A stretch of 64,000 bases of DNA, from contig NZ_KB907307.1 in assembly GCF_000381925.1 (NCBI RefSeq), positions 3,906,001-3,970,000 on the forward strand, written 5' to 3'. This DNA is from Nocardia sp. BMG111209. GTDB lineage: Bacteria > Actinomycetota > Actinomycetes > Mycobacteriales > Mycobacteriaceae. Positions 9,699 to 18,114 of the stretch are shown here, in pieces. Position numbers and translations under genes: made by a program. Each line of letters starts with the position of its first letter. The first letter of the stretch is position 1. Under the pieces are notes generated by a model that worked only from the letters and a program-made list of their open reading frames with translations, searched no databases and was not told the DNA's origin.

Positions 9699-11390
9699 AT
9701 GACCACCACGACAACAGATCTCGTGATCGACCCGCAGCGGGTGGCACCAGTCGCACCGTTGCTCGCCGTCCGCGACCTCACCGTCGCCTACGACGGAAAG
9801 CTCTCGGAACCAACGGTTTCCGGGGTCTCCTTCGAGGTGCCCGCGGGTGCGGCGGTGGCGATCGTCGGCGAATCCGGATCCGGCAAGTCCACCGTGGTGA
9901 ACGCCATCCTGCGCCTGCTGGACCGGAGCGCCGCCGTCGGCGGTACCGCGGAATTCGCCGGCCGCGACGTATTCCGGTTGCCCGAGCGCGAATTCCGGCA
10001 CATCCGCGGCCGGCGCATCGGTTTCGTACCACAGGATCCGACCTCCTCGCTGGATCCGGTGCGCCGCATCGACCGGCAGATCTTCGAGGCGTTCCGGGCC
10101 TCCGGCCTGCCGGAGTACGCCCAGCGGTCGCGATTCCCCGAACAGGCCGCCGCACTGCTGGATTCCGTCGGCATCGTGGCGCCGGAGCGCGCCCTGTCCG
10201 CCTACCCCCATCAACTCTCGGGCGGGCAGTTGCAGCGGGTGCTGATCGGTATCGCGATCGCGCAGCATCCCGATCTGATCATCGCCGACGAACCGACCTC
10301 CGCACTGGACGTGACCATCCAGAAGACCATCCTCGACCTCATCGACCGGCTACGCGCCGAGCGCGGGCTGTCGGTCCTGCTGATCACCCACGATCTGTCC
10401 CTGGCCGCCGAGCGGGCGGACCGGGTGGTCGTGCTGAACGCCGGCCGGGTCGCGGAATCGGGCCCGTCCGTGACGGTGCTGCGCGACCCCGAATCCCGAT
10501 ATGCCCGCACCCTGATCGACGACATTCCCAGCGTCGATCCCGACCGCTTCGCGGCCACGAAAGCGATACGGGCACAACCGGATACCGAGCCGGTGCTCTC
10601 GATGTCGGACGTACACAAGACCTTCGGGAACGGCCGGCACCGCACCGAGGCGCTGAAAGGCGTGACCTTCGACATCCCGGCCGGCCGCACCCACGCCCTG
10701 GTCGGGGAATCCGGATCCGGCAAATCCACGCTCGCCCGGATCGCGCTGCGCCTGGTGCAGCCGGACGCGGGCCGGGTGCTGGTGGCCGGCCGCGACCTCG
10801 CGCACCTGGACCGCCGGCAGCTGCGCGACGCACGCCGGAATCTGCAACTGGTGTACCAGAACCCCTTCCAGTCGCTGGACCCCACGTACACGGTCGCGCA
10901 ACTCGTCGCCGAACCGCTGATCCGGTACCGGCAGGGCACCCGATCCCAGCGCCGGGAACGGGTCCTCGAGGTCCTGGACCTGGTCGGCCTCGAGGAGTCG
11001 TTCCTGACCCGCGGGATCCGCCGGCTCTCCGGCGGTCAGCGACAGCGGGTGGCCATCGCGCGAGCGCTGAGCCTCGGCCCGAAGCTGCTCGTGCTGGACG
11101 AGCCGACCTCGGCACTCGACGTCACCGTGCAGGCGCAGATCCTCCAGGTCCTGGTCGACCTCCAGGTCAAGGTCGCCGTGAGCTACCTGTTCATCTCCCA
11201 CGATCTGAGCGTGGTCCGGCAGCTGGCCGATACCGTGACCGTCCTGCGACGCGGCGAGGTCCAGGAACAGGGCCGGACCGAGGACGTGTTCGCGAACCCG
11301 GCCGGCGAATACACCCGCCGCCTGGTCGAATCCATCCCGAAGTCACCGGCGCACAACCGGATCGGGTGCACCCCGGCAGGCCCGTCGTGA
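9699..11390 (+). CDS. Dual ATP-binding protein of the dipeptide-type ABC importer (DppD-DppF fusion)
   Basis: 563 aa, twice the length of a single ATPase because two NBDs are fused. NBD1 has Walker A GESGSGKST at about residue 65, signature LSGGQLQRV and Walker B LIIADEPTSALD. NBD2 repeats them with GESGSGKST at about 340, LSGGQRQRV and LLVLDEPTSALD. Both look catalytically complete. The C terminus of each NBD carries the oligopeptide-type extension. Gene order binding protein, B, C, D-F is the standard importer operon, and the start lies only 2 nt after the DppC-type stop. Confidence 0.94.
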   Translation: MTTTTTDLVIDPQRVAPVAPLLAVRDLTVAYDGKLSEPTVSGVSFEVPAGAAVAIVGESGSGKSTVVNAILRLLDRSAAVGGTAEFAGRDVFRLPEREFRHIRGRRIGFVPQDPTSSLDPVRRIDRQIFEAFRASGLPEYAQRSRFPEQAAALLDSVGIVAPERALSAYPHQLSGGQLQRVLIGIAIAQHPDLIIADEPTSALDVTIQKTILDLIDRLRAERGLSVLLITHDLSLAAERADRVVVLNAGRVAESGPSVTVLRDPESRYARTLIDDIPSVDPDRFAATKAIRAQPDTEPVLSMSDVHKTFGNGRHRTEALKGVTFDIPAGRTHALVGESGSGKSTLARIALRLVQPDAGRVLVAGRDLAHLDRRQLRDARRNLQLVYQNPFQSLDPTYTVAQLVAEPLIRYRQGTRSQRRERVLEVLDLVGLEESFLTRGIRRLSGGQRQRVAIARALSLGPKLLVLDEPTSALDVTVQAQILQVLVDLQVKVAVSYLFISHDLSVVRQLADTVTVLRRGEVQEQGRTEDVFANPAGEYTRRLVESIPKSPAHNRIGCTPAGPS

Positions 11391-11541
11391 ACCGGTGCCT
11401 GTGCGGCACGGTCGACCCCGTTCCCGGGACCGGGCCGATCTGCCCGTGAACCCGCGCCGGGCGAGACATGAACCTCCGCACCCCGAAATACGTGACAGGA
11501 TGGGTCTGCCGGCAGTCGGCGACCGAGACGGAGGAGCGGCG

Positions 11542-11727
11542 ATGCGCTGGGTGTGGTTGGTCATCGGAATTGTGCTCGTGCTCATGGGTGGTCTGTGGAC
11601 CTTGCAGGGCCTGAACCTGCTCGGGCAGTCCGGCGGCATGAACGGGCAGGCGATCTGGGCCGTCATCGGCTTGATCGTGGTCGTAGTGGGTCTGGTCCTG
11701 GCGAGCCGGGGCGTGCGGCGACGGTAG
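11542..11727 (+). CDS. Small two-helix membrane protein, function unknown
   Basis: 61 aa. ATG preceded by GGAGGAGC at 7-8 nt, a strong ribosome site; the upstream in-frame extension is Arg/Pro-rich and unlikely to be translated. Two hydrophobic segments (about residues 3-23 and 36-55) flank a short polar hairpin with GQSGGMNGQ, and the tail is RGVRRR on the cytoplasmic side. Small proteins of this shape are common in actinobacteria. It lies between the importer and the convergent molybdoenzyme gene with only 6 nt to the latter's stop. Confidence 0.7.
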   Translation: MRWVWLVIGIVLVLMGGLWTLQGLNLLGQSGGMNGQAIWAVIGLIVVVVGLVLASRGVRRR

Positions 11728-11733
11728 CCGCGG

Positions 11734-13266
11734 CTACCCCACCCGGACGGAGATCGACGGATAACCCGAGGCACCGTCGGGTACGGTGTCCCGGGTTTCG
11801 GCCGTCTGCACCGCGCCGGTGGCGTCGGTGGCGCGGGCGCGGATCGTATGCTTCCCCGGCGTCGCGTCCCATCGGTAGACCCATTGCCGCCAGGTGTCGA
11901 TCGAGTACTCCTGCGACAGTTGCGCGGGTTTCCAGTCACCGTCGTCGATCTGGATCTCGACGGCCGTCACGCCCCGCCGCTGCGCCCAGGCGATCCCGGC
12001 GACCGCGACCGGTCCCGCGGCCAGGGCGGCCGCCGATTTCGGGGTATCGATCCTGGCCTCGGTCTTGATCGGGGCGGTCACCGCCCACCCGCGCCGGACC
12101 CAATATCCGCGCGCCCGATCGAATCTCGTCACCTCGAGGTCGATCACCCATTTGGTCGCCGACAGATATCCGTACAGTCCGGGCACGACCAGCCGAGCCG
12201 GAAATCCGTGCGGAATCGGCAGTGGCTCACCGTTCATGCCGATCGCCAGCATCGCGTCCCGCCCGTCGGTCAACGCGCTCAACGGAGTTCCGGCGGTGAA
12301 GTCGTCGATGCTGGTGGACAGCACCATATCGGCCCCCGGCCGCACCCCCGCCTCCGCCAGCAGATCGGCCACCCGATAGCCGAGCCACCGCGCGGTACCG
12401 ATCAGGTTGCCGCCCACCGGATTCGATACACAGGTCATGGTCAGCACGCGTTCGATCGGCCGCCGCGCGGCCAGATCGGCGTAGGTCAGGGTGATCTCGC
12501 GGTCGACCATCCCGTGGATCCGCAATCGCCAGTCGTCGGTCGACAGTTGCGGCACGGTCAGCGCCGTATCCACCCGGTAGAAGGCGGAATTCGGCGTGAC
12601 GAACGGGGGCGGCCCGGGTACCACCGCTTCGACGGCGGCGGGAACGGGCGCCGCGGGCTCGGCCGGCACCGGCAGCCGGACCGCGGCCCGGTTGCCGGAC
12701 ACGTCCCGGGCCCGCGCGGCGAGCAGCCGGCCCGCCGCGCCGGTCGCCACCGCGAGCGTGCCGACGGCGACCAGCCCGCCGAGGAATCGACGCCGCGGTA
12801 TCCGCGCCGATTCCGGCGCGGCGGAATCCGTTTCGGTGACCGCCTCGGATTCCGCGCGCCGGACCAGGAACCGTAACGCCACCAGCCCGCAGACACAGCC
12901 GATCAGGGTGGGCAGTGCGGAGGTCCACGTCGCGTGCGCACGCGTGCAGGCGGCGAGCACACCGGCCACACCGAAAACCACGAACAGCGCGGACCCGAGC
13001 GGCCGCGAGCGTCGTTCCAGCGCCCCCGCGGCCGCGGCCACCCCGACCGCCACCGCGATCATCACCGCGAACAGCAACAGTTTGTCATTGGTACCGAAGG
13101 TCCCGATAACCCATTCGCGCAGGTCCTGCGGGGTATTGTCGACCACCGCGGACCCGAAGGCGTCCAAGGGCGCGCTGCTGCCGCCCACCGGGACCGAAAC
13201 CAACTCGGCCACACCGAGAATCGTCCCGGCGGACACGATTCCCATCGCCATGCGCAGACCGGCCAC
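11734..13266 (-). CDS. Membrane-anchored molybdopterin-dependent oxidoreductase (sulfite-oxidase family)
   Basis: 510 aa from a GTG at 13266. Upstream, TAGGCT at 13280-13275 sits 8 nt before this GTG and would give a leaderless message. A longer frame back to a TTG at 13374 adds 36 Gly/Pro-rich residues and is less likely. Four hydrophobic segments occupy about the first 140 residues. A twin-arginine-like PRRRFLGG plus hydrophobic stretch then leads to an exported domain. The molybdenum-ligand Cys is in MTCVSNPVGG, and the C-terminal third is the Ig-like Mo-co dimerisation domain (VEIQIDDGDWK, YRWDATPGKH). It probably oxidises or reduces a small S- or N-containing substrate outside the membrane; the electron partner is not evident. 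Confidence 0.85.
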   Translation of the reverse strand: MAGLRMAMGIVSAGTILGVAELVSVPVGGSSAPLDAFGSAVVDNTPQDLREWVIGTFGTNDKLLLFAVMIAVAVGVAAAAGALERRSRPLGSALFVVFGVAGVLAACTRAHATWTSALPTLIGCVCGLVALRFLVRRAESEAVTETDSAAPESARIPRRRFLGGLVAVGTLAVATGAAGRLLAARARDVSGNRAAVRLPVPAEPAAPVPAAVEAVVPGPPPFVTPNSAFYRVDTALTVPQLSTDDWRLRIHGMVDREITLTYADLAARRPIERVLTMTCVSNPVGGNLIGTARWLGYRVADLLAEAGVRPGADMVLSTSIDDFTAGTPLSALTDGRDAMLAIGMNGEPLPIPHGFPARLVVPGLYGYLSATKWVIDLEVTRFDRARGYWVRRGWAVTAPIKTEARIDTPKSAAALAAGPVAVAGIAWAQRRGVTAVEIQIDDGDWKPAQLSQEYSIDTWRQWVYRWDATPGKHTIRARATDATGAVQTAETRDTVPDGASGYPSISVRVG

Positions 13267-13379
13267 GAGATCCGAGCCTACCGGTGCGAGGGAACCACCG
13301 GGTGGACCGCACACCGGAAACAGACCACCCGGCCCCCTCACGCCACCGGCATGGTCACTCCAGAAGATAGACAACCCGA

Positions 13380-13390
13380 GTGATCATCAC
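13380..13390. promoter_or_regulatory. Candidate MarR operator (GTGA-N3-TCAC) at the exporter promoter
   Basis: GTGATCATCAC is a perfect dyad directly upstream of the -35 box. The same GTGA-N3-TCAC pattern recurs upstream of the convergent MarR gene at 15504-15514, which suggests that this MarR protein controls both genes. Confidence 0.5.
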
Positions 13391-13391
13391 T

Positions 13392-13420
13392 TTGATAAGC
13401 AATCACCTTGGGTGCATACT
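13392..13420 (+). promoter_or_regulatory. Promoter of the DHA2 exporter gene, leaderless
   Basis: TTGATA (13392-13397), a 17-bp spacer and CATACT (13415-13420). The -10 ends 7 nt before the ATG at 13428, so transcription would begin at or next to the start codon. A dyad GTGAT-C-ATCAC abuts the -35 on its upstream side. Confidence 0.6.
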
Positions 13421-13427
13421 TTTGCCC

Positions 13428-14894
13428 ATGGATCGAGACATCACCCCGGCGGTCGCGCCGGCAGTACCCGACGTCCACCCCGATCGGCGGCGGTGGCTCG
13501 CCTTCGCGGTCGTACTCGCGGCCGGATTCATGGACCTGCTGGACACGAGCATCGTCAACGTGGCCGTGCCGAGCATCCAGCACGACCTGCACACCCCGTA
13601 CGCGCAGATCGAATGGATCGTGTCGGCCTACGTGCTGGCGTTCGCGGCCGTGCTGATCACCAGCGGCCGGCTCGGCGACAGCTACGGCCGGAAGTCGTTG
13701 TTCCTCACCGGCATTGCCGGTTTCACGCTCACCTCACTGCTGTGCGGCGTCTCGGTCGATTCCGGCATGTTGATCGGATGCCGATTCGCCCAGGGCGCCT
13801 TCGCGGGGATGATGATCCCGCAGATCCTCGCGATCCTGCGCGTCACCTTCCCGCCGCACGAGCGGGCGAAGGCGATCGGGATCTTCGGTGCCGTCACCGG
13901 ATCGTCGGTGGTCTTCGGGCTGGCCCTCGGCGGCGTACTGGTACAGGGGAATCTGTTCGGATGGCAGTGGCGGCCGATCTTCCTGATCAACGTGCCCGTC
14001 GGCCTCGCGGTGACGGTCATCGCGTGGTTCGCCGTCCGCGATTCCCGCGCACCCGTCCCACCCCGGCTGGATCCCGTCGGCGCGCTGCTCGCGACCACGG
14101 CGGTGGCCCTGCTGATCTATCCGCTCACCGAGGGCCGCCGATTGCATTGGCCCGCTTGGATCCTCGCGATGATCGCGGGCTCGGCGCTGCTCTCGGCGGT
14201 CTTCGTGATCGCCGAACGCCGACGCCACGTCCGGTTCGGCTCGGCACTGGTCGATTTCACCGTGTTCCGGTCGAGATCGTTCACGGCCGGGCTGACGATG
14301 TGGGGACTGTTCTGGGTCGCGGTGGGTGGATTCTTCCTGATCTGGACTCTTTTCATGCAGGCCGGGCTGGGCTGGACCCCACTGCGCGCCGGACTGACCG
14401 CCGCGACCTTCGCCGCCGGTGTCGGCATCGGCGCGGGCGTGGCACCGGAGAAGCTCGTCCCGAGGTTCGGCCGCGACGTACCGGTCGCCGGCGCCGTGCT
14501 GCTGGCCGCCGGATTCACCGTTTTCGCCTGGGCGACAGAGCATTTCGGCACCACGATCACCATCTGGGAGATCGTCCCGATCCAGGTGGCGTCCGGCCTC
14601 GGCTTCGGCATGGTGATCGCACCGACGCTGGATCTTCTGCTGGGACAGGTACCTTCGCGCGCGGCGGGCTCGGCGTCCGGACTGCTCAACACGATTCAGC
14701 AGATCGGCTTCGCCCTCGGCGTCGCGCTCGCCGGGGTGATCTTCTTCGGACGAGCCGAAAAGAGCACCGGCGGTGCGGAGTTCGTGCACGCCTTCGCATA
14801 CGCCCTGCGCTACGTGATCGGCCTGCTGATCGTGGTTGCCGCCGGTTTCCTGGCCGTGCCCAGGACGGCGCAACCCGGATCGGCGGACGTATGA
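13428..14894 (+). CDS. MFS transporter, DHA2 (14-TMS EmrB/QacA-type) drug exporter
   Basis: 488 aa with about 14 hydrophobic segments. Motif C/D1-type sequence LDTSIVNVAVPSIQ in helix 1 and GRLGDSYGRK (motif A) after helix 2 are diagnostic of the DHA2 family. The start is fixed by the leaderless promoter; an upstream in-frame ATG would lie inside the promoter. It exports hydrophobic or cationic compounds by proton antiport. The convergent MarR gene beyond its stop and the shared dyad make it a typical MarR-controlled exporter. Confidence 0.9.
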   Translation: MDRDITPAVAPAVPDVHPDRRRWLAFAVVLAAGFMDLLDTSIVNVAVPSIQHDLHTPYAQIEWIVSAYVLAFAAVLITSGRLGDSYGRKSLFLTGIAGFTLTSLLCGVSVDSGMLIGCRFAQGAFAGMMIPQILAILRVTFPPHERAKAIGIFGAVTGSSVVFGLALGGVLVQGNLFGWQWRPIFLINVPVGLAVTVIAWFAVRDSRAPVPPRLDPVGALLATTAVALLIYPLTEGRRLHWPAWILAMIAGSALLSAVFVIAERRRHVRFGSALVDFTVFRSRSFTAGLTMWGLFWVAVGGFFLIWTLFMQAGLGWTPLRAGLTAATFAAGVGIGAGVAPEKLVPRFGRDVPVAGAVLLAAGFTVFAWATEHFGTTITIWEIVPIQVASGLGFGMVIAPTLDLLLGQVPSRAAGSASGLLNTIQQIGFALGVALAGVIFFGRAEKSTGGAEFVHAFAYALRYVIGLLIVVAAGFLAVPRTAQPGSADV

Positions 14895-14932
14895 CCGCCG
14901 CGGTGCGTCCACGGAGAGCGTCCTGGACCACG

Positions 14933-14954
14933 TGCGGGATTTCGTCGTCCCGCA
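14933..14954. terminator. Hairpin between convergent MFS and MarR genes
   Basis: TGCGGGA at 14933-14939 pairs perfectly with TCCCGCA at 14948-14954 across an 8-nt loop. It lies between the two convergent stops, where a shared bidirectional terminator is expected. There is no U-tract. Confidence 0.5.
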
Positions 14955-14984
14955 GTGGCAGCGGCTGCTCGGGTCGGCCCGACG

Positions 14985-15467
14985 TCAGCGGCCCGCGGCG
15001 GGCGCGCCGGCCGTCAGTCCCGGATGCGGGATCAGGTCCAGGCCCGCGTCGCGGCTGACCCGCTGGAGCAGCGAGATCAGGGTCCGCACCTCGTCGCGAT
15101 CCAGCCCGCCGAGCAGTTCGCTCTCCAATTCGTCGAGAAGCTGCTCGGCCTGGGCCTGCAACGCGCGACCGGCGGGCAGCAGGTGGACCGCGTGTGCCCG
15201 GCGGTCCCCGGGATGGCGCCGGCGTTCGACGAGTTCCCGCTGTTCCAGCTCGTCCACGAGCCCCACCATGACATTGCGGTGGACGTCGAGCGATTCGCAC
15301 AGCTGCTGCTGACTCTGCCCGTCGCTGCCGGTCAGCAGGCTCAGCAGGCCGAACTGACGGGGTTGCAGGTGCAGCGGCGCCAGGACCTTCGTGAACTGCT
15401 CCTGCACGTGGAAGTCGAGCCGGCCGAGCAGGCAGACCGGGTGATGGAACAGCGGCTGCGACGTCAT
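14985..15467 (-). CDS. MarR-family transcriptional regulator
   Basis: 160 aa from ATG at 15467. A TATCAT at 15480-15475 lies 7 nt before the ATG, which suggests a leaderless message; a 41-residue upstream extension is rejected on that basis. The winged helix spans about residues 30-100, with QSQQQLCESLDVHRNVMVGLVDELEQ as recognition region (split here only for description) and a wing containing RRHPGDRRAH. Dimerisation helices form both ends. It likely represses the convergent DHA2 exporter and itself through the GTGA-N3-TCAC dyads. Confidence 0.87.
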   Translation of the reverse strand: MTSQPLFHHPVCLLGRLDFHVQEQFTKVLAPLHLQPRQFGLLSLLTGSDGQSQQQLCESLDVHRNVMVGLVDELEQRELVERRRHPGDRRAHAVHLLPAGRALQAQAEQLLDELESELLGGLDRDEVRTLISLLQRVSRDAGLDLIPHPGLTAGAPAAGR

Positions 15468-15502
15468 CCTGCCGATGATACCGACAGGCGACAGCCATCT
15501 CC

Positions 15503-15534
15503 GGTGACAGTCACCTCGGATGCATGACGCATCC
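15503..15534. promoter_or_regulatory. Operator region upstream of marR: two dyads
   Basis: GGTGAC-A-GTCACC (15503-15515) and GGATGC-N5-GCATCC (15518-15534) are both perfect inverted repeats. The first contains the GTGA-N3-TCAC pattern found at the exporter promoter. The adjoining run starting TCACCT at 15511 matches the one at 13403 in 13 of 15 positions. This lies between marR and the nitrate operon, so an effect on either direction is possible. Confidence 0.5.
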
Positions 15535-15563
15535 ACGAACTGGCTCACGTCCGATCCATCAGG

Positions 15564-15579
15564 GCAATACCGCCGAAAC
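15564..15579 (+). promoter_or_regulatory. Weak GlnR-like box upstream of the nitrate operon
   Basis: GCAAT-N6-GAAAC resembles one GTNAC/GNAAC pair of actinobacterial GlnR sites, but only the second half fits well. Nitrate assimilation genes are usually GlnR targets, so the position (50-65 bp before the start) is right. The match alone is weak. Confidence 0.2.
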
Positions 15580-15628
15580 GTGGGCTGCATACGGTGAGTT
15601 TGCCCGTAGTGATCGACTCGAACGGTTG

Positions 15629-17752
15629 ATGCTCATGGTGGCGACACTGGTCCGGACACACTGCCCCTACTGCTCGCTCCAGTGTGGAATCACGCTGGAG
15701 GCCAACGGTTCCGGCGTCACCCTGGCGCCGCAGCCGGACTTTCCGACCAATCGCGGCGGGCTGTGCGCGAAGGGCTGGACGGCGGCGGAACTGCTCGGCC
15801 ATCCCGAGCGGCTGACCACGCCCCTGGTCCGCGACGATCGGCACAGCCCGTTGCGGCCCGCGAGCTGGGACGAGGCGCTGGACCGGGTCGCGCGGGAGTT
15901 CCGGCGGGCCCGGGCCGAGTACGGCCGCGACAGCGTGGGCTGTTTCGGCGGCGGCGGACTCACCAACGAAAAGGCTTATCAGCTCGGCAAATTCACCCGG
16001 GTGGTGCTCGGCAGCTCGGCGATCGACTACAACGGCCGGTTCTGCATGTCGGCGGCGGCGACCGCGGCGCAGCGGGCCTTCGGCGTGGATCGCGGCCTGC
16101 CGTTCCCGCTGTCGGATGTCGCCGAGGCGGATGTGGTGCTGCTGGTCGGCGCCAATCCCGCGGACACCATGCCGCCGGCGATGCGATTCCTCGACGAATG
16201 CCGGGCCCGGGGCGGCCGGATCATCGTGGTGGATCCGCGGCGGACCGCCACCGCGGCCCAGGCGGATCTACATCTGCAACCCGTGCCGGGGACGGATCTC
16301 GCGATCGCGAACGGCATGCTGCACATCGCGGTTCGCGAGGGGCTGCTCGACGAGACCTATATCGCCACGCGCACCACCGGTTTCGCGGCGGTGCGGCGCG
16401 GGGTGCGGTTGTACTGGCCCGATCGGGTGGAGCGGATCACCGGGGTGACCGAATCCGATCTGGTCGCGGCGGCCCGGATGGTCGGCCGCGCGCAGCGGGT
16501 TGTCGTACTCACCGCGCGCGGCGCCGAACAGCACAGCACCGGTACCGACACCGTGTCGGCGTTCATCAATCTGGCTCTGGCGCTGGGTCTTCCGGGCCGC
16601 GAGTACTGCGGCGTCGCCTCGATCACCGGCCAGGGCAACGGGCAGGGCGGCCGCGAGCACGGGCAGAAGGCCGATCAGTTGCCCGGCTACCGGCGGCTCG
16701 ACGATCCGGTCGCGCGGGAGCACATCGCCGCGGTGTGGGGTGTGCCGGCGGACTCCCTGCCGCAGCCCGGCCGGTCCGCGTACGAGATGCTCGACGCGCT
16801 CGGCACTCCCGGCGGCGTGCGGGCCCTGTGGGTGCTGGCGTCGAACGTCGCGGTGTCCGCGCCGAATGTCGGGCAGATCCGGGAACGGTTGCGGCAGCTG
16901 GACTTTCTCGTCGTCTCCGATATCTTCCGGTCCGAGACAGCGGAATCGGCCGATGTGGTGCTGCCGATCGCGCAGTGGGCGGAGGAGTCCGGCACGCTGA
17001 CCAATCTGGAGGGGCGGGTGATCCTGCGCAACCGCGCGGTGCCGCCACCGCCGGGGGTGCGGACCGATCTCGAGGTCATCCGCGCCCTGGCGGAACGGCT
17101 GGACCACCACGGATTCCAGGACGATCCGGCGGAGGTGTTCGCGGAGCTGTGCCGCGCCAGCACCGGCGGCAAGGCCGACTACACCGGCATCAGCTACGAG
17201 CGGATCGCCGCCGAACAGGGCGTCTTCTGGCCGTGCCCGTCGCCGCGGCATCCGGGCACGCCGCGCCTGTTCACCGTCGACTTCCCCACCCCGGACCGCC
17301 GGGCGCGTTTCCACGCCGTCGAGCATCGCGGCGGCGCCGAGACGCCGGACGCGGAGTACCCGTACTACCTCACCACCGGCCGGCTGGCCGGGCACTACCA
17401 GTCCGGCACCCAGACCCGCCGGGTCGGCCGGCTGCGCGACGCCGAACCGGTGGCCACGGTGCAGTTGCACGGCTCGCTGGCGGTGCGCATCGGGGTCCGC
17501 GACGGCGATCCGGTCCGCTTGCGCACCCGCCGCGGCGTGGCGGTGCTGACCGCGCGGATCAGTCCCGACGTGCGCGCCGACACCGTGTTCGCCCCGTTCC
17601 ACTGGGGCGGCGCCGAATCGGCGAACCTGCTGACCAACCCCGCCCTGGACCCGCACTCCCGGATGCCCGAATTCAAGGTGTGCGCGGTGGCGGTCGACAA
17701 ATATGTCCCGGCCCACGATTCCGACGTCGAAGGCGAGCAACACGATGAATGA
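15629..17752 (+). CDS. nasA: Assimilatory nitrate reductase catalytic subunit (molybdopterin oxidoreductase)
   Basis: About 707 aa. The start is uncertain between the ATGs at 15629 and 15635; the frame is open back to 15524 but that part resembles nothing in the family. C12, C15, C19 and C46 (CPYCSLQC, then GGLCAKGW) bind the 4Fe-4S cluster. C139 in GRFCMSA is the expected molybdenum ligand. The bis-MGD domain follows with VGANPADTMPPAMR, and the C-terminal dinucleotide-binding domain has AGHYQSGTQTRR. It reduces nitrate to nitrite in the cytoplasm and leads an operon with nirB and nirD. No NapB- or NasB-like partner is adjacent. Confidence 0.88.
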   Translation: MLMVATLVRTHCPYCSLQCGITLEANGSGVTLAPQPDFPTNRGGLCAKGWTAAELLGHPERLTTPLVRDDRHSPLRPASWDEALDRVAREFRRARAEYGRDSVGCFGGGGLTNEKAYQLGKFTRVVLGSSAIDYNGRFCMSAAATAAQRAFGVDRGLPFPLSDVAEADVVLLVGANPADTMPPAMRFLDECRARGGRIIVVDPRRTATAAQADLHLQPVPGTDLAIANGMLHIAVREGLLDETYIATRTTGFAAVRRGVRLYWPDRVERITGVTESDLVAAARMVGRAQRVVVLTARGAEQHSTGTDTVSAFINLALALGLPGREYCGVASITGQGNGQGGREHGQKADQLPGYRRLDDPVAREHIAAVWGVPADSLPQPGRSAYEMLDALGTPGGVRALWVLASNVAVSAPNVGQIRERLRQLDFLVVSDIFRSETAESADVVLPIAQWAEESGTLTNLEGRVILRNRAVPPPPGVRTDLEVIRALAERLDHHGFQDDPAEVFAELCRASTGGKADYTGISYERIAAEQGVFWPCPSPRHPGTPRLFTVDFPTPDRRARFHAVEHRGGAETPDAEYPYYLTTGRLAGHYQSGTQTRRVGRLRDAEPVATVQLHGSLAVRIGVRDGDPVRLRTRRGVAVLTARISPDVRADTVFAPFHWGGAESANLLTNPALDPHSRMPEFKVCAVAVDKYVPAHDSDVEGEQHDE

Positions 17753-18098
17753 CGGCAGCACCCCGCGATTTCTGCAGGGGGTATTCGAGTTCCGGGGCAA
17801 GGGTTTCGGCGAACCCGTCCCCCTCGACGAGTCGCTGCGCTATGTCGTACCGGCCGGTGCGACGACCCAGCCGGTGTACTTCCGCGGCGGCAACTCCGCG
17901 GACGAGATGATCACCGTCGCGCTGTTCCGCGACGGAAAACCGATGCGGTACTTCCCGATCGCGGCGAAGGGCTCGCTGCACGTCTCGCTGCGCGTGGTCG
18001 AGGAACTGCTCGGCGACACGGTCCTGGAGTTGCGGTTGCTGGCGCCCGCCGAATCCGCGGGCACCGTCGTCGTCGACCTCGGGCTGATCGAGATCTGA
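17745..18098 (+). CDS. Small unknown protein of the nitrate assimilation operon
   Basis: 117 aa. The ATG overlaps the end of the nitrate reductase gene by 8 nt, and the stop lies 16 nt before nirB, so it is translationally coupled inside the operon. The sequence is predicted mostly beta (VFEFRGKGFG, LRYVVPAGATTQPVYFRGG, VLELRLLAPA) with no Cys, signal peptide or membrane segment. I do not recognise the family. Its position between the two reductases suggests an accessory role in assembly or in protein contacts of the pathway, which is inference. Confidence 0.75.
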   Translation: MNDGSTPRFLQGVFEFRGKGFGEPVPLDESLRYVVPAGATTQPVYFRGGNSADEMITVALFRDGKPMRYFPIAAKGSLHVSLRVVEELLGDTVLELRLLAPAESAGTVVVDLGLIEI

Positions 18099-18114
18099 CG
18101 GAAAGGACGACGAC

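Noticed and set aside
12596..15058. Rightward open frame of 820 codons across the molybdoenzyme and exporter
   Set aside because: Antisense or out of frame to two genes with clear motifs and a readable promoter.
15524..15628. N-terminal extension of the nitrate reductase
   Set aside because: It would begin inside the marR operator region, and the first Fe-S Cys normally lies close to the N terminus.
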